From positions 1 through 54,472 of IMG/VR virus record IMGVR_UViG_3300023503_000001: a stretch of DNA of 54,472 nucleotides; one strand, 5' to 3'. The notes beneath the pieces were generated by a model. The model was given only the letters and a program-made list of their open reading frames with translations. It did no database searches and was not told where the DNA came from. Made by a program: the position numbers and the translations under genes. Of this stretch, positions 20,375-29,391 are shown in pieces (position 1 is the stretch's first letter; every line of letters begins with the position of its first letter). The stretch comes from a virus.

Positions 20375-20724
20375 ACTCATTTAAAGAAGCTGGTAAATTA
20401 ATTGCTCATTTTGTTGATGTACATACAAAAGATTTTTTATATGATTTATGGTTTGAATTAGTTGAGTTGACCCCCGTTGATACAGGACGAGCTAGAGCTA
20501 GCTGGTATGTAACAGGAGGTGCTCCTAAGCGAGTAGTTTTACCTGATGGACAATATGATTTTCCGAGTCCACCCGATCTAGATAAATATAAAAGAAATTA
20601 TACAAAATGGTTTGTCTCTAATACTGCGCCGTATATTGAGTTTTTAAATGCCGGACATTCTAGACAAGCTCCTTCAGGTTTCATCCAACAAGCAATCGCC
20701 AAAGTAACATTGAGATATAAATAA
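20362..20724 (+). CDS. Tail completion protein, HK97 gp10-like, 120 aa
   Basis: It carries the family signature: a helical start, TPVDTGRARASWYVTGGAP, NTAPYIEFLNAGHSRQAPSG and a final helix. It joins the head stopper to the tail. It overlaps the upstream gene by 13 bases and shares one base with the next start (TAATG). Confidence 0.88.
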   Translation: MPRVDSFKEAGKLIAHFVDVHTKDFLYDLWFELVELTPVDTGRARASWYVTGGAPKRVVLPDGQYDFPSPPDLDKYKRNYTKWFVSNTAPYIEFLNAGHSRQAPSGFIQQAIAKVTLRYK

Positions 20725-21116
20725 TGGCTACATTTAATGAGATAAATAATTCATTTACTCAGCGCATCGCTTCGATGTGGTCAACTACAGCTGTTGCTTG
20801 GGATAATGTTGATTTTGAACCGAATCCAGATCAAGCATGGATTAGATGTACTTTAATATCTACTCCCTCAGAAAATAATGAGTTAGGACTGTCAGTCATT
20901 CATAGAGGTTTATTTTGGATTCAAATTTTTACACCATTAAATAAAGGTACAGGTGAGGCTTATACTATTGTAGATGAACTAACTACATTATTTTCAAATG
21001 TACAATTTGATGGTATTTTTTGCCACGCAGCTGATGTTCAGAGAGTCGGTGACGATGGGCGTGGATGGTTTCAAGTTAATTTTAGAGTGCCGTACTGGTC
21101 ACATCAGAGAGGATAA
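20724..21116 (+). CDS. Tail terminator, DUF4128-like, 130 aa
   Basis: The pattern fits DUF4128 tail terminators: an N-terminal helix (NEINNSFTQRIASMW), WDNVDFEPNPDQAWIRCTL, strand GLFWIQIFTPLNKGTGEAY, then a helix and a final strand RGWFQVNFRVPYW. It caps the growing tail tube and connects to the head. Its position between the gp10-like protein and the tube protein is canonical. Confidence 0.88.
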   Translation: MATFNEINNSFTQRIASMWSTTAVAWDNVDFEPNPDQAWIRCTLISTPSENNELGLSVIHRGLFWIQIFTPLNKGTGEAYTIVDELTTLFSNVQFDGIFCHAADVQRVGDDGRGWFQVNFRVPYWSHQRG

Positions 21117-21119
21117 ACA

Positions 21120-22289
21120 ATGGCTATTACTTCTACTAATTATGTAAATTTTGCATATGTTGAAGAAACTACCCCGGGTGTAACACCCGCGACACCTTCT
21201 TTTCAACAACTGCCTGTTACGAGCGTAGGGTTAACGGAGCAGCTTGATACAGCTGTTTCTGAAGTTATTCGATCCGACCGCCAAACTGATGATTTGGTTG
21301 TTGTGGGCGCTAAGGTTGAAGGTGATTGTAATTATGAGTTATCTTATGCACCGTTTAAACCTTTAATTCTATCCTTGATGCAGAATACAAGTATTGCTGT
21401 TAATATTGCAGGAGCAGCAGATATTGACGCAAGCGCTACAACTAGTGCTTTTACATCTGCTACAACGGATTTCATCGCAGCAGGTATTTTAGTTGGCCAT
21501 TATATTAAAGTCAGTGGTTTTATTGGTACAGCAAATAATGGTATCTTTAGAGTTACAGCTGTTACAGCGAATCAAATTGATGTAACACCTTCGCCTAATT
21601 CTGATGAATTAAATCCTGGTTCAGTATCGATAGTTGGTGAAAATATAAGAAATGGTGCAAATGAACCTGATTCTTATACTTTTAGAAAGCAATTAAATGC
21701 GCCTGGAGGTACTACATCTATTTTCTATTATCGTGGTTGCCAAGTTAATAGTATGTCCTTTAATTTAGCTTCAGGTTCTATTTTAAATGGAACGATGAAC
21801 TTAATAGGGTTGACTTCTGAAGGAACAGCCACAGCTATCACAGGAGAAACAATTACTGCTCCACCGGCATACGATATTATGAATGCAGTTAGCTCTGTGA
21901 CAAATATATCTGTTACAGGGCTTCCTGGTAACGTTGAATTTAAATCTTTAAATTTGACGATAGACAATCAAATAAATGCCGCTGACGCAATAGGAACTTT
22001 AGGCGCAGTAGATCTTGCACCCTTTAGTTTAGATATTAAGGGTGACCTTGAAATTTATTTTGAAGATACTAGCGTTTATAATATTTATAAAAATTCTTCT
22101 GGTTTCAGTGTATCATTTACACTGACAGATAACAGTGGAAATACAATGGTAATTTATTTACCTTATTGTAAATTTGAGTCTTTAACAGAACCAGTTGACG
22201 GTAAGGATAATTTCTTAATGGAGAGTGGTTCGTTAAAAGCTTTACGTGACCCAGTCACTAATATGATGGCACAAATTACATTTATGTAA
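21120..22289 (+). CDS. Major tail tube protein, 389 aa
   Basis: The N-terminus NYVNFAYVEETTPGVTPATP and TSVGLTEQLDTAVSEVIRSD, then ADRQTDD-type motifs, match the phage tail tube family (Phage_tube_2). The rest is beta-rich and includes a repeated Ig-like insertion of about 70 residues (AADIDASATTSAFTSATTDF), which may decorate the tube. It is followed by a weak terminator (22303-22335), consistent with high production. Confidence 0.88.
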   Translation: MAITSTNYVNFAYVEETTPGVTPATPSFQQLPVTSVGLTEQLDTAVSEVIRSDRQTDDLVVVGAKVEGDCNYELSYAPFKPLILSLMQNTSIAVNIAGAADIDASATTSAFTSATTDFIAAGILVGHYIKVSGFIGTANNGIFRVTAVTANQIDVTPSPNSDELNPGSVSIVGENIRNGANEPDSYTFRKQLNAPGGTTSIFYYRGCQVNSMSFNLASGSILNGTMNLIGLTSEGTATAITGETITAPPAYDIMNAVSSVTNISVTGLPGNVEFKSLNLTIDNQINAADAIGTLGAVDLAPFSLDIKGDLEIYFEDTSVYNIYKNSSGFSVSFTLTDNSGNTMVIYLPYCKFESLTEPVDGKDNFLMESGSLKALRDPVTNMMAQITFM

Positions 22290-22302
22290 TTTTAGTATTT
22301 CT

Positions 22303-22335
22303 GTAAGATTTTCTTAGATAATCTTACTTTTGTTT
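22303..22335 (+). terminator. Weak terminator after the tail tube gene
   Basis: Stem GTAAGATT/AATCTTAC (22303-22310/22320-22327), followed by TTTTGTTT. It is probably an attenuator, because the chaperone genes downstream still need this transcript. Confidence 0.6.
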
Positions 22336-22359
22336 AATCTATGATGTGAGGTAAGGGCA

Positions 22360-22740
22360 ATGAAATTAACACCGACATCTAAAGAAAAGGAAATTAACGG
22401 CGTTGAAGCATTTTATCATGGCGTAAAATTAATTATTGCGCGAGATACAAATATTCATTATAAAAATGCATTGCGTCGTCTGATGAAACCATATCAGCGT
22501 GAAATTGATAAAGGTACATTAGATGATGCTACGACTGATGAGATTTTATGTACAGCGATCGCCGAAGGTATTTTAGTTGGATGGGATGCCTCAACTTTTC
22601 CTAATGGTATTGAATATACTAAGGAAAAAGCAAAAGAATTAATGTTGGATGATGAAGATTGCCGAAGATTCGTTTTAGAATTCGCTGCTGATTTATCTAA
22701 TTATTTAGAAGCTGAAAAAGAGGCAGTCAAAAAGGAGTAA
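22360..22740 (+). CDS. Tail assembly chaperone, G frame, 126 aa
   Basis: A small protein located between tail tube and tape measure, with the typical beta start (EINGVEAFYHGVKLIIARDT) and helical end. It should bind the tape measure during tail assembly. It ends with ...AVKKE* at 22738-22740. The next frame lacks a start codon and continues in -1, so a longer G-T protein is expected from frameshifting at C-AAA-AAG (22728-22734). Confidence 0.85.
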   Translation: MKLTPTSKEKEINGVEAFYHGVKLIIARDTNIHYKNALRRLMKPYQREIDKGTLDDATTDEILCTAIAEGILVGWDASTFPNGIEYTKEKAKELMLDDEDCRRFVLEFAADLSNYLEAEKEAVKKE

Positions 22741-23075
22741 TTAGACTTCTTGAATTCAATTTAGAGCATGGGCCGCATATTGACTTTTATAGACAGTTAA
22801 CTAAACGAAATATTCCAAATCCATTAGAATCTTTTGAACCAACAAAAGATGAATTAGTCTTATGGTTTTTAACTGTCTATAAACGATTAGAAGCTTCAAG
22901 AAGTCCTGAGAGTTTAAGAATTCCTTTTTCCGAAATAATGAGTTATACTGATTATTTTGAATTAATGTGTGATAAGGAATTTTTCTTAGATATAATTAAT
23001 GCAATGGACGAATTTTTTGCTGATTATAGTCTTTCACAACGAAAAAAGAGATTAAAGGCAAAAGAAAATGGCTGA
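22737..23075 (+). CDS. Tail assembly chaperone, T extension (frameshift product)
   Basis: The -1 frame opens at the end of the G gene and reads LLEFNLEHGPHIDFYRQLTK through a helical domain to TGA at 23073-23075, overlapping the tape measure start at 23068. No ATG, GTG or TTG suits an independent start. The candidate slip site is C-AAA-AAG (22728-22734), followed at once by GGAG. The first base breaks the usual X-XXY-YYZ rule, so slippage would rely mostly on the A-site lysine tRNA. Confidence 0.8.
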   Translation, partial: VIRLLEFNLEHGPHIDFYRQLTKRNIPNPLESFEPTKDELVLWFLTVYKRLEASRSPESLRIPFSEIMSYTDYFELMCDKEFFLDIINAMDEFFADYSLSQRKKRLKAKENG

Positions 23076-26000
23076 AGAAATTGGCGTTAATATAGAAATA
23101 GATGTTACTAATTCTCAGCGTATTCTGGCTGACCTTAGTCGTCAACTTCTTCGCAATGATGAATTAATTGCTCAGCTCAAGAAAAATGGAGTTTCTTGGG
23201 CAGATTCTTTTTCAGATAAACTTAAAGAATTAAAAGAACGTATTGATATTTTAGGCTTATCTTCATTTAATTATTATAAACAAGGAAAAAATTTATCTCA
23301 AACTCATATTAATAAAATAAAGAAAGAAATAGCAGCAGTTGCTAAATTAACCAAAATGTATCAACAGATGCAAGCTGCTACTTCTCAGTTTAAATTTGGG
23401 AAATCAACTTTATTAGATATTTCAAAAGAGCCTTTTACTGCACATTTACGGGATCCTTTTAAGAAACAAAAAGAAAAGGAGCTTAAAGAGCAAGAAAAAT
23501 TAGCAAAAACTACTGCTAAGTGGGAAAATAAATTTTGGAGTAATATTGATAAGGCTCGTTTAAAAACTCAAAAAGATGATTTAAAAGCATTTCTTACTAC
23601 CTTACAAGAGGTTTCAAAAACACATATAGCTGCTAGTTTAGGCGGAAAAGCTGCTACTAAAGATTTAGAGCGACGTAAAAAAGAGTTAGAAAAATTTGGT
23701 ACTTGGGAAAAGAATTTTTGGTACAATTTAAGCCAAGCGAAAATAAAAGCTCAGCAAGAAGATTTAAAAAGATTTATTAAGTCTTTACAAGATGCCTCAA
23801 AAAGTTATACAACAGCCTCATTAGGAGGACAAGCGGCTGTTAAAGATTTAGAAAAGAGGAAACAAGCCCTTCAAAAGTTTGAAACTTGGGAGAAGAATTT
23901 TTGGCATAATATTGGAAAAGCAAAATTAAAAGCACAAAAGGAAGATTTAAAACGTTTCATAGATTCGTTAAAAGAAACAGGTCGAATTTATAAGAAAATT
24001 AAAGATGACAACTTAAGAGCATTTATTACTTCATTACAAGCTAATGATATTTCAGGGAATAGAGTATTAGCTTCATTAGGTGGTAAACGTGCTCAAAAAG
24101 AGTTAGAAAAATTTAGAAAAGAACAAGAAAGAATTATTCGTCAACAAAATAAAGTTAGAGGCGAGACAGGTCGTTTAGTTGATGGAATCGTCCTAAAAGA
24201 ACGGCGTTTAACCTCTGAATATCTTGCCCAACTAGGTGTGCAAAATAAATTAAAAACGGTAGCTTTATTATTAAAACAAACTTATAAAGAAACAATCTCG
24301 ATAGCTAATATCTTAAATACGGCATTAAAAATTTCAACTTATGCTCTGGTTAATAAAGTAGCCGATTTTGGTACATTCTTACAAGAATCTGCTACAATCG
24401 CTAGTGATTTTATCGGTTATAAAAATGCTTTAGCTATAGCAGCTGGTAGCCAAGAACAAGCTACAAGAAGGATGCAAGACGCTGTCAAAATAGCTATTCA
24501 ATTAAAATTATCAATTACGGCAGTTGTTAAAGAATTTTCTAAATTTATTAATGCTACAACTTTGGCAGGTTTGTCTATAGAAAAAGCCACAAATATATTT
24601 AAAGATTATGCCATCGCAGCTCGAGTTTTAAATTTAAACGAAGAGCGTACTTCAAGTATGTTCTTAGCATTAGAACAAATGGTCTCTAAAGGAACGGTGT
24701 CTATGGAAGAACTTCGTAGACAATTAGGTGACCATTTGCCAGGCGCATTAAATTTAGCAGCCCAAGCAATGGGTTATAGTAAGGATAAGATAGGCGAGTT
24801 TGTTAAGGCTGTTTCTCAAGGTAAGATTAAGTCATTAGAATTAGTTGAAGCTTTAGGTGAATTAGTTAAGAAGAAAACCTCACCTTACTTAACAGCAGCT
24901 TTAGATAAATATACAGCTAAAATACAACATTTACAAAACGCTATAACTTTACTTAAAGAAAAAATTGGTAAAGTATTTGGATGGGTTGTAGGTGGGGGAG
25001 CCGAATTTATTGGTGATGTACTTTTTTGGTTTAATAAATTCTTACCAAATTCAGCGACATTAGGCGCCGCGTTTGATTCAGCTGGTAATGCTATTGTTTC
25101 TGCTGATGGTTATTTACAGGATTGGAATAAAGATTTAATAGCTTCACAGAATGAGACTAAAACAACAGCAGAAAAATTAAAAGATTTTTCTGATCAAATG
25201 AAGATAGCTACCAGTGAATTAAACGTTGCACAAATGTCTGTGCTTGCTTTCACGGGCATAATAGCCACTAATGCTTCTTTCAATGTTTTAAAAATGCTGT
25301 TAAGCCCACTTAATAAAATAAAAGATTTATTCATAGCTATCTTTGGCCTAAAAATTGCTTCAAAATTTAGAATTATAGGTACTGCTTTTGCTTATGGTAT
25401 CGATATAATTAAGAATTTCCCTAAATATATTGGAATTTTAAGATTAGCTTTAGCTGGATTAATGGACCCATTAGGTTGGTTAGCCATAGGATTCACAGCT
25501 ATTAGTTCTGGCTTATTTTACTTCTTAGTTCATTCAAAAAAAGGATCTGTTATTTTAAAAGTTTTTGATAATCATTTAATTGAACTTACAGATTCTTTAT
25601 CAACTTATTCAGAAGAATTAGATAATTATCTTGTAAAAGCATCAAAAGTTCAAAATTTCCAAGCAATAGACCAAATTACACAACAGCAACAAGAATTAGA
25701 AAAAATTCATAATAGAATTGTTCTTTTAGCTAATAAGAAAAAAGCATTAGAGCAATCTCTAGGGACAATCGAGAAATATTTAGCTGAACATGGCTATTAT
25801 ACAGAAAATGCTAAACAAGCTCTTCAGTTTATTCAACTCTTAGACTTAGAAATTCAAGCTTTAACTAATTATGAGAAAACATTAAAAACATCTTTTGAGA
25901 GTACTAAAAATGAAATTGATGATCAAGTTAAGAGCTTAAATGAATTATTAAAAAAATACAAAGAGTGGAGTGATAATTCAGAATCCTATTTACTAGATGT

Positions 26001-27291
26001 AAAAATTAATATTGTTGGATTACCTAAGAGTCAGCAAAAAGAAATTTTAATTCGATACAAGGCAGTTCAAATAGCTCTTCAACGTATAGCAAAAGAGGCT
26101 CAAAACGCTGCCGACATAAATAAAATAATGAGCCAAGAAATGGCCAAGGCAGAAAAACAAATACAGTTAGAACGCCTTCAAAGAAGGATAAAAGATGCAA
26201 ATGACTCAACTAAAAAGTTTGATGATACTTTTAAAAAGCTATTTAAAACAATTTCTGATGGTACTAGGTCTACTAAGCAAGAAAAAGAGCAGATTGGCTT
26301 AAGTTCTTTTGAGATTGAAAGATTAAAAATAAGTTATGAGCAAGAAACATTAGATAAGCAAATTTCTGAATTAGCTACAAAAGCACTTACAAAAGCCCAA
26401 AGAGCACAGATTGAAACTTTAAAGCAAGCGTTAGCTCTTTATGTAAAATTAAGAACAGAGACTTTACAACAAAAAGAAGCAGAGGATAAACGAAAGAAAA
26501 CTCTAGAAGAATTGACGAGACAGCAAGAGGACTTTAATAAGTTAAGACTACAAGGCTTTGACTTAATAAAAGAATTTTTACCGCTTGAGCAGCAATATGC
26601 TTTACAAATCGAAGAAATAGATAAAAAATTAAAAGCATACGGGGCAACGGCAGAACAAATAAAGAAAGTCCACAGAAAAGTATGGAAGGATATTCTCGCA
26701 AATGCGAAAGAGACACAGATAACCTTAGAGGATGTCACGAAACAGCTCGCAGAAAAGATGCAGTCGCATTTTTCCGACTTTTTCTTTGATGTAATGCAAG
26801 GAAAATTCGAAAATATGGCTGATTCTTTCAAGCAAGCTTTAGACCGGATGGTTGCAGATGCAATGGCCGCTAATTTGACGAAATACTTAATGGGTCAAGT
26901 TGCACCGAGTGGTTCGTTTGATGGTATTTTAGGTTCTATTGTATCTGGTTTATTTGGAGTAAATCAAACTGCCACACCTCCTTCCACAGGTATAAGTTTT
27001 ACAACCGCTGCATCTTTTACTGGTGGTGCTTTTCCTCAATTTGCAACTGGAGGTGAATTTAGAGTTGGAGGAACAGGCGGTACAGATTCTCAAATAGTCG
27101 CGTTTAGGGCCTCGCCAAATGAAATTGTTAGTATTAAAACGCCTTCACAACAAAAACAAGAAAATAAAAGCCAAGTAATAAATATTACTATGAATATATC
27201 TACACCTAACGCAGATAGCTTTATGCAAAGTAAAAATCAAATTCTTAACGATATTAAATTACAAATGCAACACGCTGGGCGTTTATCATGA
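23068..27291 (+). CDS. Tape measure protein, 1407 aa
   Basis: It sets the tail length and is ejected with DNA. Order: an N-terminal helical region; 61-residue tandem repeats at residues about 151-350; a tape-measure N-terminal-type domain at about 400-610 (GLSIEKATNIFKDYAIAARV; MVSKGTVSMEELRRQLGDHL); hydrophobic helices near 720-830 (GLKIASKFRIIGTAFAYGID; LMDPLGWLAIGFTAISSGLF); long coiled-coils; and a C-terminal domain with FENMADSFKQALDRMVADAM and a Gly-rich stretch. By the common rule of roughly 1.5 Angstrom per residue the tail would be near 200 nm. That is inference from length only. Confidence 0.93.
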   Translation: MAEEIGVNIEIDVTNSQRILADLSRQLLRNDELIAQLKKNGVSWADSFSDKLKELKERIDILGLSSFNYYKQGKNLSQTHINKIKKEIAAVAKLTKMYQQMQAATSQFKFGKSTLLDISKEPFTAHLRDPFKKQKEKELKEQEKLAKTTAKWENKFWSNIDKARLKTQKDDLKAFLTTLQEVSKTHIAASLGGKAATKDLERRKKELEKFGTWEKNFWYNLSQAKIKAQQEDLKRFIKSLQDASKSYTTASLGGQAAVKDLEKRKQALQKFETWEKNFWHNIGKAKLKAQKEDLKRFIDSLKETGRIYKKIKDDNLRAFITSLQANDISGNRVLASLGGKRAQKELEKFRKEQERIIRQQNKVRGETGRLVDGIVLKERRLTSEYLAQLGVQNKLKTVALLLKQTYKETISIANILNTALKISTYALVNKVADFGTFLQESATIASDFIGYKNALAIAAGSQEQATRRMQDAVKIAIQLKLSITAVVKEFSKFINATTLAGLSIEKATNIFKDYAIAARVLNLNEERTSSMFLALEQMVSKGTVSMEELRRQLGDHLPGALNLAAQAMGYSKDKIGEFVKAVSQGKIKSLELVEALGELVKKKTSPYLTAALDKYTAKIQHLQNAITLLKEKIGKVFGWVVGGGAEFIGDVLFWFNKFLPNSATLGAAFDSAGNAIVSADGYLQDWNKDLIASQNETKTTAEKLKDFSDQMKIATSELNVAQMSVLAFTGIIATNASFNVLKMLLSPLNKIKDLFIAIFGLKIASKFRIIGTAFAYGIDIIKNFPKYIGILRLALAGLMDPLGWLAIGFTAISSGLFYFLVHSKKGSVILKVFDNHLIELTDSLSTYSEELDNYLVKASKVQNFQAIDQITQQQQELEKIHNRIVLLANKKKALEQSLGTIEKYLAEHGYYTENAKQALQFIQLLDLEIQALTNYEKTLKTSFESTKNEIDDQVKSLNELLKKYKEWSDNSESYLLDVKINIVGLPKSQQKEILIRYKAVQIALQRIAKEAQNAADINKIMSQEMAKAEKQIQLERLQRRIKDANDSTKKFDDTFKKLFKTISDGTRSTKQEKEQIGLSSFEIERLKISYEQETLDKQISELATKALTKAQRAQIETLKQALALYVKLRTETLQQKEAEDKRKKTLEELTRQQEDFNKLRLQGFDLIKEFLPLEQQYALQIEEIDKKLKAYGATAEQIKKVHRKVWKDILANAKETQITLEDVTKQLAEKMQSHFSDFFFDVMQGKFENMADSFKQALDRMVADAMAANLTKYLMGQVAPSGSFDGILGSIVSGLFGVNQTATPPSTGISFTTAASFTGGAFPQFATGGEFRVGGTGGTDSQIVAFRASPNEIVSIKTPSQQKQENKSQVINITMNISTPNADSFMQSKNQILNDIKLQMQHAGRLS
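23518..24117 (+). repeat. 61-residue tandem repeats inside the tape measure
   Basis: Three clear units begin at residues 151, 212 and 273 with W-E-(N/K)-(K/N)-FW-x-N, continue with KAQ-x-EDLK-x-FI-x-SLQ and end with ASLGG-x-A-x-KDLE-x-RK-x-L-x-KF. A fourth, partial unit (LRAFITSLQ; VLASLGGKRAQKELEKFR) ends near residue 350. Growth or loss of whole units would change tail length in steps. Confidence 0.85.
26695..26708. repeat. TTCGCA-type inverted repeat within the tape measure gene
   Basis: CTCGCAAATGCGAA differs by one base from TTCGCAAATGCGAA, which is the reverse complement of the site at 6065-6078. It lies in coding sequence. Confidence 0.6.
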
Positions 27292-27917
27292 GCTTTGAAG
27301 AAGTCCAATTTCCTAAATCTATTTCATATGGTTCATCTGGCGGACCAGGGTTTTTAACACAAATTAATACAATATCTTCTGGTTTTGAAAAAAGAAATTT
27401 ACGTTGGCCATATCCTAGACATAAATATAATGTAGCTTATGGAGTTAAGACTGCGTCACAATTAGAGGAGTTGATTAATTTTTTCAACGCAATGAACGGT
27501 CGAGCCATAGGCTTTAGATATAATGATCCTTTAGATCATAAAACTTGTTCTTATAAAAATCAACCATCAGCTTTTGATGTTACTAATATTACATCAGCTG
27601 TTGGAGGTGAAACAACTTTTCAATTAGTTAAAAAATATCAAGTAGGTTCAAGAATAATAACTAGACCAATAAAAAAACCGATCCAAGGCACAGTTAAAGT
27701 TGCAGTTAATGGTAATGAATTAACACCTGCTTATTTTACAGTGGATCATACACAAGGATTAGTAACTTTAAACGTTCCTCTAACTGCTGGTGATAGCGTC
27801 ACAAGTGGCTGTGAGTTTGACGTTCCTTGTCGTTTTGATACCGACACTTTGCAAATCAATCTTGTAGCAGATATCGTTGGTAATACAGAAATTCCTGTTG
27901 TTGAGATTAAAGTATGA
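27288..27917 (+). CDS. Tail tip protein, DUF2460, 209 aa
   Basis: It matches the DUF2460/TIGR02217 family found in gene transfer agents and related phages: FPKSISYGSSGGPGFLTQIN, RNLRWPYPRHKYNVAYGVKT, FFNAMNGRAIGFRYNDPLDH, FDTDTLQINL. It forms part of the distal tail hub beneath the tube. It overlaps the tape measure and the next gene by four bases each. Confidence 0.92.
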   Translation: MSFEEVQFPKSISYGSSGGPGFLTQINTISSGFEKRNLRWPYPRHKYNVAYGVKTASQLEELINFFNAMNGRAIGFRYNDPLDHKTCSYKNQPSAFDVTNITSAVGGETTFQLVKKYQVGSRIITRPIKKPIQGTVKVAVNGNELTPAYFTVDHTQGLVTLNVPLTAGDSVTSGCEFDVPCRFDTDTLQINLVADIVGNTEIPVVEIKV

Positions 27918-28966
27918 AAAATATATCAACACAATTAGTTCAGCATTATCAACAAGAAGTAACTACTGTTTGCTCTTGTTGGCGTTTAGAACTAACAGAT
28001 GGAACTATTTTAGGTTTTACAGATCATGTTGATGATTTAGTAATAGAAGGAGTCACTTATGAAGCAATGACTGGCTTCAATAGGACAGCTATTCGTCAAA
28101 ATAGGAATTTTAAAGTAGATAACCACGACATAACTGGGTTAATTGACTCTTTAACTATTACAGAAAGTGATTTACTTGCTGGACGATATGCTAATGCTAA
28201 ATTATATTATTTTGAAGTAAATTATGAAGATTTAACACAAGGTATTGTTAAATTAGATGTTGGTTATTTAGGCGATATTACTCTTAAAGATGGTATTTTT
28301 ATAGCCTCTTTTAACTCTATAACAAGAAAATTAGACCAAACTATCGGCGAAAAGTATAGCCGCTATTGCCGACATATTTTAGGAGATGCAAATTGTGGTG
28401 TACATATTCCTAAAGATATTTGGCGGCCAAATACAGTTTATAATGTCGGCGATATTGTTTTATCTCCAACATTAGCTACTAATGTTCAATTTATCTGTAT
28501 TACCGCTGGAACATCTAACATTTCTGGTAATGGTTTAGAACCAGCGTGGGATACCACTATAGGCAATACTATCCTAGATACTGACGTAGTTTGGCAAGTA
28601 GAAGCAAGTAACGGCAAGATAGGACAAGTTGTTAGTTTAATTGATGACTATTCATTTAATTCGACAGTAACAGACGCAGATTCTTGGTACCAAAAAGGTA
28701 CTTTAGTTTTTTATTCAGGTGCAAACACTGGATATAGTTTTGACGTTAAACAATCCTTTTCAACAGGTGAAATTCAGCTTTTAACAAAAATTTATAATGA
28801 AATAAATATTGGAGATAAATTTTTTATAACAGTCGGCTGTAATCACATTTTAAAATCCGCAGATGGTACTTATAATGGTGATTGCAAGATAAAATTTAAT
28901 AACGTTTTAAATTTTGGAGGTGAACCAGAAATTCCTGGTAATAATAAAATTCTTGCTGGAGCTTAA
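27914..28966 (+). CDS. Tail hub protein, DUF2163/BR0599-like, 350 aa
   Basis: The order CSCWRLELTDGTILGFTDHV, NFKVDNHDITGLIDSL, then YSRYCRHILGDANCGV and VGCNHILKSADGTYNGDCKI is typical of the DUF2163 plus BR0599 pair that follows DUF2460 in gene transfer agent tails. Four or more conserved Cys residues are in place. About 100 residues in the middle (YNVGDIVLSPTLATNVQFIC) form an extra carbohydrate-binding-like insertion. Confidence 0.9.
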   Translation: MKNISTQLVQHYQQEVTTVCSCWRLELTDGTILGFTDHVDDLVIEGVTYEAMTGFNRTAIRQNRNFKVDNHDITGLIDSLTITESDLLAGRYANAKLYYFEVNYEDLTQGIVKLDVGYLGDITLKDGIFIASFNSITRKLDQTIGEKYSRYCRHILGDANCGVHIPKDIWRPNTVYNVGDIVLSPTLATNVQFICITAGTSNISGNGLEPAWDTTIGNTILDTDVVWQVEASNGKIGQVVSLIDDYSFNSTVTDADSWYQKGTLVFYSGANTGYSFDVKQSFSTGEIQLLTKIYNEINIGDKFFITVGCNHILKSADGTYNGDCKIKFNNVLNFGGEPEIPGNNKILAGA

Positions 28967-28967
28967 A

Positions 28968-29390
28968 ATGCGAGATAAAATTATACAGGAAGCAAGAACT
29001 TGGCTTGAGACACCTTTTCAGCATCAAGGTAGAAAGAAAGGAGTAGGCGTTGATTGTGTTGGATTAGTTGAGCAAGTTGGTTTTTCTTTAGGCCTTGCTC
29101 CAGCTGATTATGTACCTGTTTTAAATTATAGTCAAAGTCCTACTGAAATAATGACAAAAATTTTAAATAAATATTTAAAACAAATATCTAAAAACCAAAT
29201 AACACAAGGAAGTATTCTCTTTTTTAAGACTTCACCGAGAGCTCTTTGGGGACAGCATTTAGGGTTTTATACAAGAGATAATACTTTAATCCATGCTTAT
29301 AGTCCTAAAAATAAAGTAGTAGAAGTTACTTTTAGTGCTCTTTGGAAAAAACAACTTATTGCTGCTTATGATTTTATCGGAGTAAATTAA
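28968..29390 (+). CDS. NlpC/P60 peptidase of the tail tip, 140 aa
   Basis: I chose the ATG at 28968 (MRDKIIQEARTWLETPFQHQ), two bases after the previous stop with GGAGC upstream. The longer frame lies within the hub gene. The catalytic Cys is in VGVDCVGLVEQ, the His in WGQHLGFYT, and a further His in LIHAYSP. In related phages this enzyme cuts peptidoglycan peptides or matures the tail tip. Its place in the DUF2460-DUF2163-NlpC-tip series is canonical. Confidence 0.92.
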   Translation: MRDKIIQEARTWLETPFQHQGRKKGVGVDCVGLVEQVGFSLGLAPADYVPVLNYSQSPTEIMTKILNKYLKQISKNQITQGSILFFKTSPRALWGQHLGFYTRDNTLIHAYSPKNKVVEVTFSALWKKQLIAAYDFIGVN

Positions 29391-29391
29391 A

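Noticed and set aside
26439-26831. Leftward frame opposite the tape measure
   Set aside because: A shadow of the Lys/Glu-rich coiled-coil coding strand, rich in Cys, Ser and Phe, with no start context.
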